The notes beneath the pieces were generated by a model that saw only the letters and a program-made list of their open reading frames with translations, made no database searches and had not been told where the DNA came from. A DNA stretch of 64,000 nt from TK10-74A sp965263065 (GTDB lineage Bacteria > Chloroflexota > Dehalococcoidia > Bin125): assembly GCA_965263065.1 (NCBI GenBank), contig CBDHGH010000003.1, positions 2,638,508 through 2,702,507 of the forward strand, given 5' to 3'. This document shows, piece after piece, positions 25,595-34,691 of this stretch; position 1 is the stretch's first letter, and every line of letters begins with the position of its first letter. Made by a program: the position numbers and the translations under genes.

Positions 25595-26740
25595 TCAGTG
25601 AAGGTACCGCCGGGCGTTGGGCGTGTCAAACGATCGGGCGCGCGCATCCGCTGTCGCGGGGGGCGCGGCGTCGCGCCGGAGGCAGAGCCGGTCCCCGGCC
25701 GCCTCCGCCACGACGCCGCCCGCGCACTGCACCTGGTGCCCGCCCTGGGCCGCGAGCCGCAGCAGCGCCCGCGTGCGATCCCAGTCCGGCGCCTCCCCAC
25801 CGAGGGCGATGACCTGACGCCGCAGCAGGCGCGCCCGGATGGCGCGGGGCTGCCGGGCCAGGGCGCGACGGCTGAACGCGACCGTGGCGGGCGGCGCCGG
25901 CGGGGCGCCGGCGTCGGCGCGCAGCGCCTGCAGGGCGTCGCTGGTGAGATCATCGAGCAGGGCGCGATCGATGGACACGGCGCCGGCCAGCGCGGCCAGG
26001 CGCGGGACGATGGCCGGGTTGATCGATTGCAGCGCGGGGAGGATGTCGCGGCGGAGGCGCACGCGCGTGAAGGCGGGGTCGTCGTTGGCGGGGTCGTGGG
26101 CGGGGACGACGCCGGCCGCGGCGCAGAGCGCCAGGGTCTGCTCGCGGCGGATGTCGAGCATGGGCCGCAGCAGGGGCGTCCGAGCGCCCGGCCGCGGAAC
26201 CGTGCCGGCGGCGGCCATGCCGGCCAGCCCGTCGCTGCCGCTGCCGCGGATCAGATGCAGCAGCACCGACTCGGCCTGGTCGTCCATCGTGTGCCCCACG
26301 ACGATGGCGTGGGCGGAGCGGCCGTCGAAGGCATCGGCGGCGAGCCCCAGCAGGGCGTCGTAGCGCAGCGCGCGGGCGGCGGCCTCGAGGCCGTCACCGC
26401 AGCGCGCCGCCGCGGCGGGGGCGTCGACGTGGCGCGTGCGCAGGGGGACTCCGGCGTGGTCGGCGACGGCGCGCGCACTGTCCGCGAACTCCCGGCGCGC
26501 GGCCGCCGGCGCGATGCCGTGGTCGATGTGCGCCGCCACGATCGACCAGCCCTCGCGCTCGGCGCCGGCGGCCAGCGCCAGGAGCAGGGCGCTGGAGTCG
26601 GGGCCGCCGGAGAGGCCGACGAGCAAGCGGCGGGGCCGGTCGATGGCCAGGCCGTCGAGGGCGACGCGGCAGGCGCGCTGAATGCGGCCGGCGATATCAC
26701 GGCTCGCGCGGTCGGCGAAGAGGGGGCGCGAGACGCTCAT
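25595..26740 (-). CDS. tilS: tRNA(Ile)-lysidine synthase
   Basis: A 381-residue N-type ATP pyrophosphatase. The PP-loop SGGPDSSALLLAL lies near residue 45, followed by AAHIDHGI and VGHTMDDQAESVLLHLIRG. The C-terminal region matches TilS substrate-binding domains. It converts C34 of tRNA-Ile(CAT) to lysidine so that it reads AUA. A candidate substrate tRNA is at 43538. It lies 21 bp downstream of the FtsB/DivIC-like gene and directly upstream of the 16S leader. Confidence 0.92.
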   Translation of the reverse strand: MSVSRPLFADRASRDIAGRIQRACRVALDGLAIDRPRRLLVGLSGGPDSSALLLALAAGAEREGWSIVAAHIDHGIAPAAARREFADSARAVADHAGVPLRTRHVDAPAAAARCGDGLEAAARALRYDALLGLAADAFDGRSAHAIVVGHTMDDQAESVLLHLIRGSGSDGLAGMAAAGTVPRPGARTPLLRPMLDIRREQTLALCAAAGVVPAHDPANDDPAFTRVRLRRDILPALQSINPAIVPRLAALAGAVSIDRALLDDLTSDALQALRADAGAPPAPPATVAFSRRALARQPRAIRARLLRRQVIALGGEAPDWDRTRALLRLAAQGGHQVQCAGGVVAEAAGDRLCLRRDAAPPATADARARSFDTPNARRYLH

Positions 26741-26761
26741 CGGCGCACCGCGCAGGACGGG

Positions 26762-27334
26762 TCAGGGGATGAGCCCGGCGCTGGTCGTCGCGATGGGCGG
26801 CGCCGGGGTCCCGTCGCCGCCAGTGGCATACGCCAGGTCGCCGGTCTCGATCTGCGTGGCGGGATGCGGCAGCAGGTTGGCCCACCAGGGCGAGCGGAAG
26901 ACGTTGATGCCGGGGCGCAGCGGGGCCTGGATGGCGAACGCTTCCTCGCCGACGCGGACGAGGCCGAGCTCCTCCCGCGCGACCCGCTCGATGTATTCGT
27001 CGGAGTCGAGGAAGGCGACGAGCGCCTCCAGCTGGTCGGCCTGCCACTCGAGGTCATCGATCTCCTCCCTGAGGACGACGACGCGGGCGTCGAGCGTGTT
27101 GGTGTTCAGGACGCCGTCCATCGCCGTGAAGACAAAGTAGCCAACCAGGGCCAGCGCGCCGAAGAAGAGCAGCAGCGGGGTCAGGCGGCGGCGGCGCGGG
27201 AAGGCCTCGATGGGGGACGGGCGGGCGTCGGCCGCGCCGGGCGAGGGCGGCTTGGAGAACGCCGTCTCGGCGGCGAAAGGGTCGACGCTCGGAGAGCGAA
27301 CGCCGAACGAATGCCAGGAGCGCCGGTTGGGCAT
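26762..27334 (-). CDS. Septum formation initiator family protein (FtsB/DivIC-like)
   Basis: About 190 residues. A proline-rich cytoplasmic N-terminus is followed by one transmembrane helix (LLLFFGALALVGYFVFTAM) and a coiled coil (LDARVVVLREEIDDLEWQADQLEAL) leading to the family signature YIERVAREELGLVRVGEEAF. These bitopic proteins join the divisome on the outside of the membrane. The last ~55 residues extend beyond the family core. An in-frame ATG at 27370 would add 12 residues. It likely forms a two-gene unit with tilS, an arrangement seen in other bacteria. Confidence 0.82.
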   Translation of the reverse strand: MPNRRSWHSFGVRSPSVDPFAAETAFSKPPSPGAADARPSPIEAFPRRRRLTPLLLFFGALALVGYFVFTAMDGVLNTNTLDARVVVLREEIDDLEWQADQLEALVAFLDSDEYIERVAREELGLVRVGEEAFAIQAPLRPGINVFRSPWWANLLPHPATQIETGDLAYATGGDGTPAPPIATTSAGLIP

Positions 27335-27392
27335 CGCGTCACCGGCCCACCACCGCGCGCACCGTAACACAGCGGATCCGGCCGGGCGAGAC

Positions 27393-28043
27393 TCAGGCGC
27401 GCAGGTCGGGGGGCAGGTGCGACGTGTCGTTGAGCGTGCGCAGCACGACCTGCCCGCGACGTCGCTCCAGGATGGTGCGCCCGGCGAGGTCGGTCTCGAA
27501 GCGCCGCCAGCAGCGCAAGTCCAACTCGAGCGCCGCGCAGAGCAGCACCTTGATCACGAAGTTGTGGCAGACGAGGACCGTTGTCGCGGGTGCGCCCATG
27601 TCTGACGGAGCAGCGCCGGGCGGGACGCCGAGATGCGGGGCGAGGACCGGCCAGGCGCGACGCTGCACGTCGGCCAGCGACTCGCCGCCGGGCATGGCCA
27701 GGGCGCCGCTGTCGTCCTGCATCCAGCGCTCCAGGAAGTCCGCGTAGCGGGCGCGGGCGTCGGCCCAGGCGAGGCCCTCCATGCGCCCGACGTCCAGCTC
27801 GATCAGGCCGTCGTGGGTCTCGACCGGGAGGCCGTGGGGCGCCGCGACGGCGTCGGCGGCGTCGGCGGCGCGCCGCAGCGGGCTGCTCAGGACGCGCCGG
27901 ATCGGTTCGCCCGCCAGCGCCCGGCCCAGCGCCGCGACTTGCCGCCGGCCGCGATCGGTGAGCGGGGAGTCCGCCCGGCCGAGGCTGCGGCCGTCGCGAT
28001 TGGCTTCCGACTCACCGTGGCGGATCAGGATCACGCGGGCCAT
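27393..28043 (-). CDS. Histidine phosphatase family protein (phosphoglycerate mutase-like)
   Basis: A 216-residue protein with the phospho-His signature LIRHGESEANRDGRS at the N-terminus, the SPLRRAADAADA segment, and the second catalytic His in VLVCHNFVIKVLL. Length fits small phosphatases such as alpha-ribazole phosphatase or broad-specificity phosphatases, rather than glycolytic mutase. The ATG at 28043 directly precedes the RHG core; a longer frame to 28235 has no homology. The substrate is unknown. Confidence 0.85.
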   Translation of the reverse strand: MARVILIRHGESEANRDGRSLGRADSPLTDRGRRQVAALGRALAGEPIRRVLSSPLRRAADAADAVAAPHGLPVETHDGLIELDVGRMEGLAWADARARYADFLERWMQDDSGALAMPGGESLADVQRRAWPVLAPHLGVPPGAAPSDMGAPATTVLVCHNFVIKVLLCAALELDLRCWRRFETDLAGRTILERRRGQVVLRTLNDTSHLPPDLRA

Positions 28044-28163
28044 GGCGGAGTGCCTGCTCCCATCGATCGCAGCGAGGCGGACGACGGGTGCCGCCTCGTT
28101 GGGCCGAGCGTAGCGTCGGCCGTCGGCGGGGCAGGGGGTCGGGTGGGGAACCTCACCCCCTAA

Positions 28164-28195
28164 CCCCCTCTCCATCTGAAGCGATGGAGAGGGGG
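28164..28195. repeat. REP-like hairpin in a divergent intergenic region
   Basis: A perfect 13-bp inverted repeat (CCCCCTCTCCATC, 6-nt loop, complement) preceded by CCTCACCCCCTAA. It lies between divergent genes, where a terminator is not expected, and resembles dispersed hairpin elements of GC-rich bacteria. The 28044-28353 gap contains no other recognised feature. Confidence 0.5.
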
Positions 28196-28353
28196 GACCG
28201 GAAGGGGAATCGGGGCGAGATCGTCGCGAACCCACGAAACGATAGGGTCAATAAACTGGTTGACGAGCCCCGGCTGCATCCGGCATACTTCCCTCGCTCG
28301 TGTACCGAGCGGTCTCACAACGCGACAGCCCGGAACCCAGAAAGGGGATTGTC

Positions 28354-30402
28354 ATGAGCGACCGCAACTATTGGACCACCTTGCGACAGCGGAAGATCTC
28401 ACGCCGCACCATGTTGGGAGCCAGCGCCAAAGCCGGCGTTGGTGTAGCCGGCCTCGCCCTGGTCGGCTGCGGGGACGATGACGACGATGACGGGGGCGCG
28501 GGCGACGCGGCTGCCGCCGAGGCCGCTGCCGCCGCCGGCGACTCCAGCGCCGCCGCGGCCGCGGCCGAACGCGCGGCCGCGGCCGCGGAGGAGGCTGCCG
28601 CTGCGGCGGCCGCCGCTGGGGATGCGACCGCCGCCGCGGTCGCCGAGGCTGCGGCTGCGGCGGCCACCGCCGCCGCCGAAGCGGCCCGCGAGGCCGGCGC
28701 CGACCAGGCGCAAGCCGCCGCCGACGCCGCCGCTGCGGCTGCGGCCGCCGCCGAGGACGCGGCCCAGGCGGCCCGCGAGGCCGCCGACGCCGCCACCATG
28801 GCCGACGAGGAGGATGCGCCGGCGGTAGCGGCCGCCGGCGAGATCGACACCGAGGCCACGCTGCGCATCGCGGTGGCGGGCGATCAGGGCGGCCTGGATC
28901 CGCAGCGCGCCGGCAGCCAGACCAACTACTGGAACTCGTACCAAATCTTCGACAGCGGCGTTCGTCCCCATGCCGAGACCGGGTCCGCCACGGGCAACCT
29001 CTACACGTGGGAGATCCCAGACGCGGTGACCTACGTCTTCACCATCTTGCCGGGCATTTCCTGGCACAACGGCGCCCCGCTGCTGGCGGAGGACATCATC
29101 TTCACCCACGAGCGCGTCGGCAGCATTGCCGAGTACCACACGGGTGGCGCGACCTCGGACCACCCGGCCGGCTGGGCCAGCGCCCGCGAGCCATACGGTG
29201 CGCAGCATTGGGCCAGCTATGAGGTGCTGGACGACCAGACGTTCGTCACCGTGACCACCGCGCCGGACGCCACCCACCTCGGATCGGCCATGCGGACCCC
29301 CCTCGTCATGTCGAAGTCGGATACGGAGACCCGCGGAGATGCGGCGGTGGACCAGTCGCCCATGGGCACGGGGAACATGCGCTTCGTCAGTCACGCGGAG
29401 GACACCGACTTCGTGTTCACGCGCAACGAGCAGTACCACCGGGAGTGGAGCCGGGAGCCCAGCCCGGCGGCGAAGACGTCCTACAAGGACGTGCTCCATC
29501 TGGTCCGCCCGGAGCCGCTGTCCCGCATCGCCGGCATTGAGGCCGGCGAGCTGGACGCGGCGTACAGCATGGCGGCGGACATCGCCAGGCCGCTGGAAGA
29601 CGACCCGAGCTTCCAGGTCATCTGGGGCTATGCGGGCCAGGGCAACATGCACCTGATTCCCAACCTGCACATCACGGAGACCGATGGGGCGCCCAACCCC
29701 TTCCTCGACATCCGCGTCCGGCAAGCCGCCAACCACGCGGTCAACAAGGACGCGATCATCCAGACCCTGCTGGTGGGGACCGAGGGCTACTCGTACGGGC
29801 ACTGGGCCGGTACGTCCCACTTCCCGAAGGCCGCGCTGGACGCGATTGGGCCCTACGCCTACGACCCGGATCTGGCCAAGGCCCTGCTCGCCGAGGCCGG
29901 TTACCCGGACGGCTTCTCCTACACGCTGCACCTGCCGACCGACTACGCCCCCCAGTACCCGACGATCGCGTTGGTCATTCAGCAGGACTTCGCGGCCGTG
30001 GGGATCGACCTTGAGCTGCGCGAGTACCCCAGCGGCGAGTTCTTCGCCACGACCCGCACCAAAGAGGTGCCGGGCCTCTATTTCTTCCAGTCCAACCTCA
30101 ACACGGAGCCGGAGAGCGTGCTCGGATCGACGACCCGCCCGGACGGAAACGGGACCTACGCCCTCGCGCCCTTCCCGGAGATGCAGCCGCTGTATGAGGC
30201 GCAGAAGACCGCCACCGACCCCGACGACCGCGATGTCGCGATGGAGGAACTCCTGGTCACGCACTATCTGAACGCGTCGTACGTCTACCTGACGGAGCTC
30301 TTCGGGGCCGCGGTGCTGGCCCCCAACGTCGAGTGGAACGTGGGCGCAGCCCAAGCGCGTAACCATCACTCGCTGTACCAGATCAACGTGTTCAGGACCT
30401 AG
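28354..30402 (+). CDS. Oligopeptide-type ABC binding lipoprotein with Tat signal and Ala-rich stalk
   Basis: A 682-residue SBP_bac_5 (DppA/OppA-type) protein. The N-terminus has a twin-arginine motif (SRRTMLGAS) ending in a lipobox with C39 (LALVGC), so it is probably Tat-exported and lipidated. Residues ~40-165 are an Asp run followed by an extremely Ala-rich, helical stalk. The ligand-binding fold follows from TLRIAVAGDQGGLDPQ; family segments include YVFTILPGISWHNGAPLLAEDI and VRQAANHAVNKDAI. ATG at 28354 after AAAGGGG. It heads an operon with two permeases and no ATPase gene. Confidence 0.9.
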   Translation: MSDRNYWTTLRQRKISRRTMLGASAKAGVGVAGLALVGCGDDDDDDGGAGDAAAAEAAAAAGDSSAAAAAAERAAAAAEEAAAAAAAAGDATAAAVAEAAAAAATAAAEAAREAGADQAQAAADAAAAAAAAAEDAAQAAREAADAATMADEEDAPAVAAAGEIDTEATLRIAVAGDQGGLDPQRAGSQTNYWNSYQIFDSGVRPHAETGSATGNLYTWEIPDAVTYVFTILPGISWHNGAPLLAEDIIFTHERVGSIAEYHTGGATSDHPAGWASAREPYGAQHWASYEVLDDQTFVTVTTAPDATHLGSAMRTPLVMSKSDTETRGDAAVDQSPMGTGNMRFVSHAEDTDFVFTRNEQYHREWSREPSPAAKTSYKDVLHLVRPEPLSRIAGIEAGELDAAYSMAADIARPLEDDPSFQVIWGYAGQGNMHLIPNLHITETDGAPNPFLDIRVRQAANHAVNKDAIIQTLLVGTEGYSYGHWAGTSHFPKAALDAIGPYAYDPDLAKALLAEAGYPDGFSYTLHLPTDYAPQYPTIALVIQQDFAAVGIDLELREYPSGEFFATTRTKEVPGLYFFQSNLNTEPESVLGSTTRPDGNGTYALAPFPEMQPLYEAQKTATDPDDRDVAMEELLVTHYLNASYVYLTELFGAAVLAPNVEWNVGAAQARNHHSLYQINVFRT

Positions 30403-30425
30403 CAGGGCTCGCCGGACACACGCTG

Positions 30426-30451
30426 GAGCAGCCGCCGCAAGGCGGCTGCTC
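30426..30451 (+). terminator. Hairpin between binding-protein and permease genes
   Basis: A perfect 11-bp stem (GAGCAGCCGCC/GGCGGCTGCTC) with a GCAA tetraloop just after the binding-protein stop. With no T-tract it is more likely an attenuator or 3' stabiliser that keeps binding protein above permease levels. Confidence 0.6.
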
Positions 30452-30506
30452 TGGCTGCGATACCGTCTGTCCGGCGCCTTGCCGGCGCGCGTGGAGCGGG
30501 CTCCCG

Positions 30507-31439
30507 ATGCAGTTCTGGAACTTCCTCGCGGTCCGTCTGCTGCAGGCGTTCGTCGTCGTCTTCATCGTTGCCAGCCTCGTCTTCCTCGTCTCCCGCATCG
30601 TCGGGCATCCCGAGGAGTTCCTCGCCTCACCTGACGCCTCAACCGAGGACATCGAAAACATCAAGGAACGCTTCGGCCTGAACGACTCGATCCTTGTCCA
30701 GTACGGGCGCTTCCTCGGTGAGCTTGCGCAGGGCGACTTCGGGCATTCCTTCGTGGGCGGCGGGGCCTCGACGATTTCCTCGATCGGCGACCGCGCGTTG
30801 AACACGTTCAAGCTGGGCGTCGCGGCCCTCGCATTCGCGATCGCGACGGCGGTCCCGCTGGGCGTGGCGGCCGGGCTCAAGCGTGGACGCTCGCTCGACT
30901 GGCTGGCGCGCTCGCTCGCCGTCGTCGGCCAGGCGGTGCCGGGCTTCTGGCTGGGCCTGATGATGATCTTCTTCTTCGCCGTGCGGTTGGGCTGGTTCCC
31001 GACCGGCGGCGCCGACGGATGGAAGGCCTTGATTCTGCCGGCGGTCTCGCTGGGCATGCTGGAGATGGCCGCGATCATGCGGCTGACCCGCTCGGGGATG
31101 ATCGAGGTGATGGACACGGACTTCATTCGCACGGCCCGCGCCAAGGGCCTGCCGGAGCGCACCGTGATCCTGCGGCACGCGATGCGGCACGCGATGCTGC
31201 CCGTCGTCACCATCCTGGGGATCGGGATGGGCCGCCTGATCGCCGGCTCGGTCATCATCGAGGTGGTCTTCGCCTGGCCCGGCGTGGGGCGGCTGATCAT
31301 CGATTCGATCGTGCGCTCCGACTTCCCGATGGTGCAAACGGCGATCATCGTGCTCGCCGCCTCGATCTCCCTGGCCAACGTGCTCGTCGACGTCTCCTAC
31401 CGGATCATCGATCCGCGCATTCGGGCGGGATCGCTCTGA
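30507..31439 (+). CDS. ABC transporter permease, DppB/OppB type
   Basis: A 310-residue membrane protein with about six helices. The first helix (LLQAFVVVFIVASLVFLVSR) precedes an extracytoplasmic loop, as in DppB. The EAA loop that docks the ATPase is at DFIRTARAKGLPERTVILRH, and the C-terminus is DVSYRIIDPRIRAG. It forms a channel with the next gene, whose start overlaps this stop by 1 bp (TGATG). Confidence 0.92.
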   Translation: MQFWNFLAVRLLQAFVVVFIVASLVFLVSRIVGHPEEFLASPDASTEDIENIKERFGLNDSILVQYGRFLGELAQGDFGHSFVGGGASTISSIGDRALNTFKLGVAALAFAIATAVPLGVAAGLKRGRSLDWLARSLAVVGQAVPGFWLGLMMIFFFAVRLGWFPTGGADGWKALILPAVSLGMLEMAAIMRLTRSGMIEVMDTDFIRTARAKGLPERTVILRHAMRHAMLPVVTILGIGMGRLIAGSVIIEVVFAWPGVGRLIIDSIVRSDFPMVQTAIIVLAASISLANVLVDVSYRIIDPRIRAGSL

Positions 31440-32332
31440 TGGCGCGAGAATCGGCCGCCACCCTGGCACTGCCCGTCCTTGAGCGCCGCCGGCCGCGCAA
31501 CTGGCGCCGCTACGCGGGCCTCTCGGTCCCCGCCACCATCGCCGCGGCGTTCGTCTTCTGCGGCGCCTTCGCGGGGCTGCTGTCCCCACACGAGCCCAAC
31601 TTCATCAGTCTCTTTGACCGGCTGCAGCCGCCCGTCTTCGACGGCGGTGCCTGGGACTACCCCCTGGGGACCGACGACCTGGGCCGCGATATGCTCAGCC
31701 GTCTCCTGCACGGCGCCCAGGTGTCGCTCATCGTCGTGGCGATCGTGGTGCCCGGCGCGGCCGTGATCGGGACCCTGATCGGCATGGTGTCGGGCTGGGT
31801 GGGCGGCCTCATCGGCAGGCTGTTGATGCGGATCACCGACATCCAGTTGGCGCTGCCATCGATCCTCTTCGCCGTGCTGCTGGGCAGCATCTTTGGGCCC
31901 AGCCTGCGCAATGTGATCATCATTCTCCTGCTTTGGACGTGGTCCGCGTACTCCCGATTGGTGCGTGCGGAGGTCATCTCGCTGCGCGAGCGCGACTTCG
32001 TGACGGCCTCGCGGGCGGTTGGGGCGAGCGGGTTCTGGATCATGCGCAAGCACCTGTTGCCCAACATCCTGAATACGATCGTGATCGTCATGACGTTGGA
32101 GATCGCGATCGTGATCCTGGCGGAGGCGGCGCTGAGCTTCCTGGGCGTTGGCGTCCCCTCGGGAACGGCGTCGTGGGGCCGCATGATCACGGACGCCCGC
32201 AGCTTCATGAATCAGTCCTGGTGGATGATCTGGCTGCCGGGCATCGCGCTGATGGTCGTGTCGTTCACGGGCAACCTCATGGGCGACTGGCTCCGCGACG
32301 CGCTGGACCCGCGGCTGCGGCACGTGCGCTAG
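31439..32332 (+). CDS. ABC transporter permease, DppC/OppC type
   Basis: A 297-residue membrane protein. It has the DppC signature PLGTDDLGRDMLSRLLHGAQVSL and the EAA loop region RERDFVTASRAVGASGFWIMRKH, and ends with GDWLRDALDPRLRHVR. The ATG overlaps the stop of the preceding permease. The next gene is on the opposite strand, so no ATPase is linked; the ATP-binding subunits must be elsewhere or shared. Confidence 0.92.
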   Translation: MARESAATLALPVLERRRPRNWRRYAGLSVPATIAAAFVFCGAFAGLLSPHEPNFISLFDRLQPPVFDGGAWDYPLGTDDLGRDMLSRLLHGAQVSLIVVAIVVPGAAVIGTLIGMVSGWVGGLIGRLLMRITDIQLALPSILFAVLLGSIFGPSLRNVIIILLLWTWSAYSRLVRAEVISLRERDFVTASRAVGASGFWIMRKHLLPNILNTIVIVMTLEIAIVILAEAALSFLGVGVPSGTASWGRMITDARSFMNQSWWMIWLPGIALMVVSFTGNLMGDWLRDALDPRLRHVR

Positions 32333-32369
32333 CGCCGGCGTCGGGCATCGGCGCGCAGCGTGAGCGGCG

Positions 32370-33074
32370 CTAGTCCGACCGCGGCGCGGCGCGCGCGACC
32401 GGCGGCTCCTGCAGTTCGATGCGGGTGCGGTGCACGCGCGTGGGCGGCTGCTCCGCGCCGAGCGCGCGCGTGACCTGCTCGGGCCGGCCCGAGCCGCTGG
32501 CGTCGCTGCGCAGGTCGAGCGCGAGGCGCGCGCGGGGGCCGGCGTCCGAGGGGGCGGCCGCGCTGAGCAGCGCCACGTCGCGGACGAGCGGCCGCAGGTC
32601 GTACTCGCGGAGTTCGTCGCCGCGCATGTGGCGCCAGGGGATCGAGTCGCGGGCCAGGAATTCCGCGATGGCGGCCGACCAGGCGGCGGCGTCGCGGGCG
32701 TCGGGCACGTCGACCTCGTAGCAGGCGGCCCGCACCATCGACTGCAACGAGGGCAGACCCAGGGGCACTTCCACCGCGTCGAGCAGCCGGAAGCCGTCGG
32801 GCATGTGCGGGGGGATGCGCTCCCGGATGCTGGCCGGCGCGACGCGCTCGCTGGTGGTGATTTCGATGAGTTCGCACTCCGAGGTCATGCCGACGGCGAG
32901 CGGGGCGGCCAGCGCGATGCGCGGCCGGGGGGTGAAGCCCTCGGAGTAGGCGAGCGGCAGCGCGGCCCGCTTGAGCAGCCGCTCCCACATGCGCATGCCG
33001 TCCAGGTGGGTGATGTAGCGGGCCGCGTGGTCGCGGGCGAAGGTCAGTCGCAGGCGCTGGATGCGGGCGGACAT
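32370..33074 (-). CDS. DUF2344 / TIGR03936 radical-SAM-associated protein
   Basis: A 234-residue protein of the DUF2344 family. The hallmark N-terminus is RLRLTFARDHAARYITHLDGMRMWERLLKR-type sequence, followed by AYSEGFTPRPRIALAAPLAVGM. In other bacteria it is fused to or next to a radical-SAM protein, often near rne/rng and ribosomal protein L21 genes; none of these is here. It is 14 bp downstream of meaB and looks like the last gene of the methylmalonyl-CoA operon. Function is unknown. Confidence 0.85.
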   Translation of the reverse strand: MSARIQRLRLTFARDHAARYITHLDGMRMWERLLKRAALPLAYSEGFTPRPRIALAAPLAVGMTSECELIEITTSERVAPASIRERIPPHMPDGFRLLDAVEVPLGLPSLQSMVRAACYEVDVPDARDAAAWSAAIAEFLARDSIPWRHMRGDELREYDLRPLVRDVALLSAAAPSDAGPRARLALDLRSDASGSGRPEQVTRALGAEQPPTRVHRTRIELQEPPVARAAPRSD

Positions 33075-33088
33075 GGCGGGGCCGCCTC

Positions 33089-34060
33089 TCAGCCGGGCCG
33101 CGCCGGCGCGATCCAGGCCGCGGCGGCGCTGTGCGGATCGAGGCGGCGGGCGACGACGTCCTCGAGGATCGCGGGCAGGCGGGAGTCGGCGCCCTCGTCG
33201 CGCAGGAGGCCGGCCATGAGTTCGGCCCGGGCGATCGCGATGACTTGGCGCCGCAGCCGGTCGCGCTCCCGGTCGGCGAGGGCGCCGCTGGCGGCGAGGT
33301 GGTCGTGATGGGCCGCGATGGCGTCGACGAGCTCGCCGGCGCCCTCGCGCTGCGTGGCGACGGTGCGCACGATGGGCGGCTGCCAGTCGCGCGCGGCGCC
33401 GAGGCTCAGCAGCGCGCGCAGCTGGCCGATCAGGGTGTCGGCGCCGGGGTGGTCGGCCTTGTTGACGCAGAGCACGTCGGCGATCTCCATGATGCCGGCC
33501 TTCATGGCCTGGATGTCGTCGCCGGCGCCGGGGGTGTTGATCAGCACCGTGGTGCGCGCGGCGCCGGCGATCTCGACCTCGTCCTGGCCGGCGCCGACGG
33601 TCTCGATGAGGATGATGTCGCGGCCGGCCGCGTCGAGCACGGCCACGACGTCGAGCGTGGCGTGCGAGAGCCCGCCCAGCGCCCCGCGCGAGGCGAGGCT
33701 GCGGATGAAGATGCCGGGGTCGCCGCTGAGGTCCTGCATGCGCACGCGGTCGCCCAGGATCGCGCCCTGGGTGAACGGGCTGGAGGGGTCGATGGCGACG
33801 ATCGCGACGGTCTTGCCCTGCGCGCGATAGGCCTGGGCGAGCATGTTGGTGACGGTGCTCTTGCCCGAGCCGGGCGCGCCGGTGATGCCGATGGTGTGCG
33901 CGCGGCCGGTGTCGGCGAAGAGCCGCCGCAACCCCTCGCGGCCCGCCGGGGTCCCGTTCTCGACCTCGGTGAGGAGCTGAGCCAGCGCGCGGCGGTTGCC
34001 CGCCCGCAGCCCGGCCACGAGCGCGGCGGCGTGCTGGGAGGCGGTGTCGGGCATGGGCAC
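33089..34060 (-). CDS. meaB: Methylmalonyl-CoA mutase-associated GTPase MeaB
   Basis: A 323-residue G3E GTPase that gates B12 loading and protects the mutase. P-loop GAPGSGKST, Walker-B region IILIETVGAGQDEVEI, base-recognition NKAD, and the family segment DPSSPFTQGAILGDRVRM are present. It follows the B12-binding mutase subunit by 34 bp in the same transcription unit. Confidence 0.93.
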   Translation of the reverse strand: MPMPDTASQHAAALVAGLRAGNRRALAQLLTEVENGTPAGREGLRRLFADTGRAHTIGITGAPGSGKSTVTNMLAQAYRAQGKTVAIVAIDPSSPFTQGAILGDRVRMQDLSGDPGIFIRSLASRGALGGLSHATLDVVAVLDAAGRDIILIETVGAGQDEVEIAGAARTTVLINTPGAGDDIQAMKAGIMEIADVLCVNKADHPGADTLIGQLRALLSLGAARDWQPPIVRTVATQREGAGELVDAIAAHHDHLAASGALADRERDRLRRQVIAIARAELMAGLLRDEGADSRLPAILEDVVARRLDPHSAAAAWIAPARPG

Positions 34061-34094
34061 CTCGGTGCGGGGCCGCGGTTCAGGCGGGCGCGGC

Positions 34095-34511
34095 TCAGGC
34101 GGGCGTGGTGACGCGCTCTCGCACGAAGTCGATGATGTCGTTGGTGTTCGCGCCCGGACCGAAGACGCCCTGGAAGCCGATCGCCTGCAGCCCGGCGACG
34201 TCCTCCTCGGGGATGATACCGCCGCAGAAGAAGAGCGTATTGGCGGGCAGGATGTCGCGCTCGGCGCAGGCGCGCAGGACGTGCGGGAAGAGTTCCAGGT
34301 GCGCGCCGGAGAGGATGCTCAGCCCCACGACGTCGGCGTCCTCCTGCAGCGCGGCCTCGGCGATCATCTCCGGCGTCTGGCGGATGCCGGTGTAGATGAC
34401 CTCCATGCCGGCGTCGCGCAGGGCCCGCGCGACGATCTTCGCGCCGCGGTCGTGCCCGTCCAGCCCGGGCTTGGCGATGATGACGCGGATCTTGCGTTCC
34501 GGCTCGATCAT
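34095..34511 (-). CDS. Methylmalonyl-CoA mutase small (B12-binding) subunit
   Basis: A 138-residue cobalamin-binding domain. The DxHxxG motif is GLDGHDRGAK, with the following SILSGAH and GGIIPEED segments typical of mutase C-terminal domains. It should dock onto the separately encoded large subunit (36109-37788) to form a split mutase. The start at 34511 precedes the family start; a frame extends to 34679 but has no homology. A ~180-bp gap separates it from the VOC gene. Confidence 0.92.
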   Translation of the reverse strand: MIEPERKIRVIIAKPGLDGHDRGAKIVARALRDAGMEVIYTGIRQTPEMIAEAALQEDADVVGLSILSGAHLELFPHVLRACAERDILPANTLFFCGGIIPEEDVAGLQAIGFQGVFGPGANTNDIIDFVRERVTTPA

Positions 34512-34691
34512 TGCGCGGATCCCCCGTCCCGGCGCCGGAGCCCCGTGTTCCGAAGCGCCGAATCCATTATGGCCTGTGATCGGCGTTATGGTGCAGCACG
34601 ACCCGGCGAAGCGCAGCGGGGCCGCGTCGATAACACGGCCGGTCCGCGGGAAGGGCGATCGTGTGGTCGCGGGCGGCACCTCGTCGAAGCG

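Noticed and set aside
28164..28195. Hairpin as a Rho-independent terminator
   Set aside because: It lies between divergent genes and lacks a T-tract, so a REP-like element is more likely.
28399..30369. 656-codon minus-strand frame over the binding-protein gene
   Set aside because: Antisense of a recognised SBP_bac_5 gene; no homology seen.
32341..33308. Plus-strand frames opposite DUF2344 and meaB
   Set aside because: Shadows of the minus-strand genes, which have clear family motifs.
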